DNA from: CAYMUR01 sp964393615
GTDB lineage: Bacteria; Planctomycetota; Planctomycetia; Pirellulales; Pirellulaceae
DNA: 64,000 nt
Assembly: GCA_964393615.1 (NCBI GenBank)
Contig: CAYMUR010000016.1
Span: forward strand, 13,583-77,582
Direction of reading: 5' to 3'
The notes under the pieces are model-generated. The model was not told where the DNA came from. It saw nothing but the letters and a program-made list of their open reading frames with translations, and made no database searches. The number at the start of each line of letters is the position of its first letter. The first letter of the stretch is position 1. Positions 63,720-64,000 of this stretch are shown piece after piece. Both the position numbers and the translations under genes were made by a program.

Positions 63720-64000
63720 TCAGTGGATACACTCGAGACCACGTCGTTCGGTTCTCGTCCGGAAAAGGTGCCCTTCAAGTGTTGTCACGTAGAGGGTCTG
63801 CAAATCGTCATCTCCAAAGGCACAGTTTGTAGGACGGGTGGCTGGTACCGGGTGTGTTTCCAGGATGTCGCCCGAAGGAGAGAAAACGTAGATGGACGGT
63901 CCTGGGCCACCTAGTTCCCATCCGGCTGTGGCAATGATATTACCTTGGTCATCCAGGCACATGCCGTCCACGCCACGATGTTCACCAAAGTCGTGTAGTA
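63720..64000 (-). CDS. SMP-30/gluconolactonase/LRE-like protein, 3' part
   Basis: The frame is open at the window edge and ends at TGA (63720-63722). It encodes HDFGEHRGVDGMCLDDQGN, then GGPGPSIYVFSPSGDILETH, PTNCAFGDDDLQTLYVTT and LEGHLFRTR, which are the closing blades of an SMP-30/gluconolactonase-type six-bladed propeller (GVDGMxxDxxGN and TNCAFGDxxxxTLYVT are signature segments). Likely a lactone hydrolase of sugar metabolism. Converges with the aminotransferase. Confidence 0.85.
   Translation of the reverse strand, partial: LHDFGEHRGVDGMCLDDQGNIIATAGWELGGPGPSIYVFSPSGDILETHPVPATRPTNCAFGDDDLQTLYVTTLEGHLFRTRTERRGLECIH

Overview
The window reads as a fragment of a planctomycete genome, probably a mesophilic Pirellulales/Planctomycetales-like organism with roughly 50% GC. 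The evidence is gene content: a DUF1549/DUF1553 (PSCyt2/PSD1) protein followed by a DUF1501 protein, a DUF1559 pilin-like protein, PEP-CTERM sorting tails, a dockerin-like module, an LExR-type N-terminal leader, FG-GAP/VCBS propellers, and MoxR-DUF58-transglutaminase and TolQ/ExbD-VWA clusters. Three N runs (10, 100 and 10 bases) show that it is a scaffold. No rRNA, tRNA, CRISPR array, transposase or integrase was recognised.

Layout. 1-2.8 kb: the 3' end of a DUF1549/DUF1553 gene and its DUF1501 partner. 2.8-6.8 kb: a gene-poor stretch with a PEP-CTERM protein interrupted by a gap, a secreted leucine-rich repeat protein and a conserved-looking unknown. 6.9-15.5 kb: a zinc-ribbon/alpha-alpha-toroid membrane protein divergent from a MoxR ATPase - DUF58 - transglutaminase operon, then a YchF/OBG-like GTPase. 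15.7-20.6 kb: a secreted repeat protein whose 100-N gap can be closed by a 55-bp overlap, a methyltransferase and a large secreted esterase-like protein. 20.8-24.2 kb: an acetoin-dehydrogenase-type acoABC operon. 24.2-38.4 kb: a 14-kb block of surface/secreted genes (two paralogous GHL10-type proteins behind a DUF1559 gene, a sulfatase-like/TPR protein, two paralogous seven-bladed-propeller proteins with PEP-CTERM tails, and a 14-repeat FG-GAP protein). 38.6-45.5 kb: a minus-strand VWA / TPR / TolQ / ExbD / ExbD / TPR energy-transduction cluster. 45.8-55.4 kb: housekeeping genes def, fmt, a small membrane protein, miaB, glnE, a gph-like phosphatase and an S9 peptidase. 55.5-64 kb: a large zinc metalloprotease, an unrecognised protein, an IlvD/Edd dehydratase, a PLP aminotransferase and the 3' end of an SMP-30-type gene.

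The most unusual structure is the pair of direct repeats, about 225 bp each, that bracket the 14-kb block. Each copy holds the end of acoC (plus strand) joined to the end of the 882-aa TPR gene (minus strand). In the left copy the acoC half is functional and the TPR half is a remnant. In the right copy the reverse is true. This is what would be left if the two genes were once convergent neighbours and the block was later integrated at their junction.

The acoABC genes should supply an E1 heterotetramer and a lipoyl carrier for 2-oxo acid or acetoin cleavage, with E3 encoded elsewhere. def and fmt act on initiator formyl-methionine. The MoxR-DUF58-transglutaminase and Tol-like clusters are envelope machinery. 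The genes of the 14-kb block look like a cell-surface or secreted glycan/protein-handling set. Functions are assigned from motifs read by eye; no database search was run.
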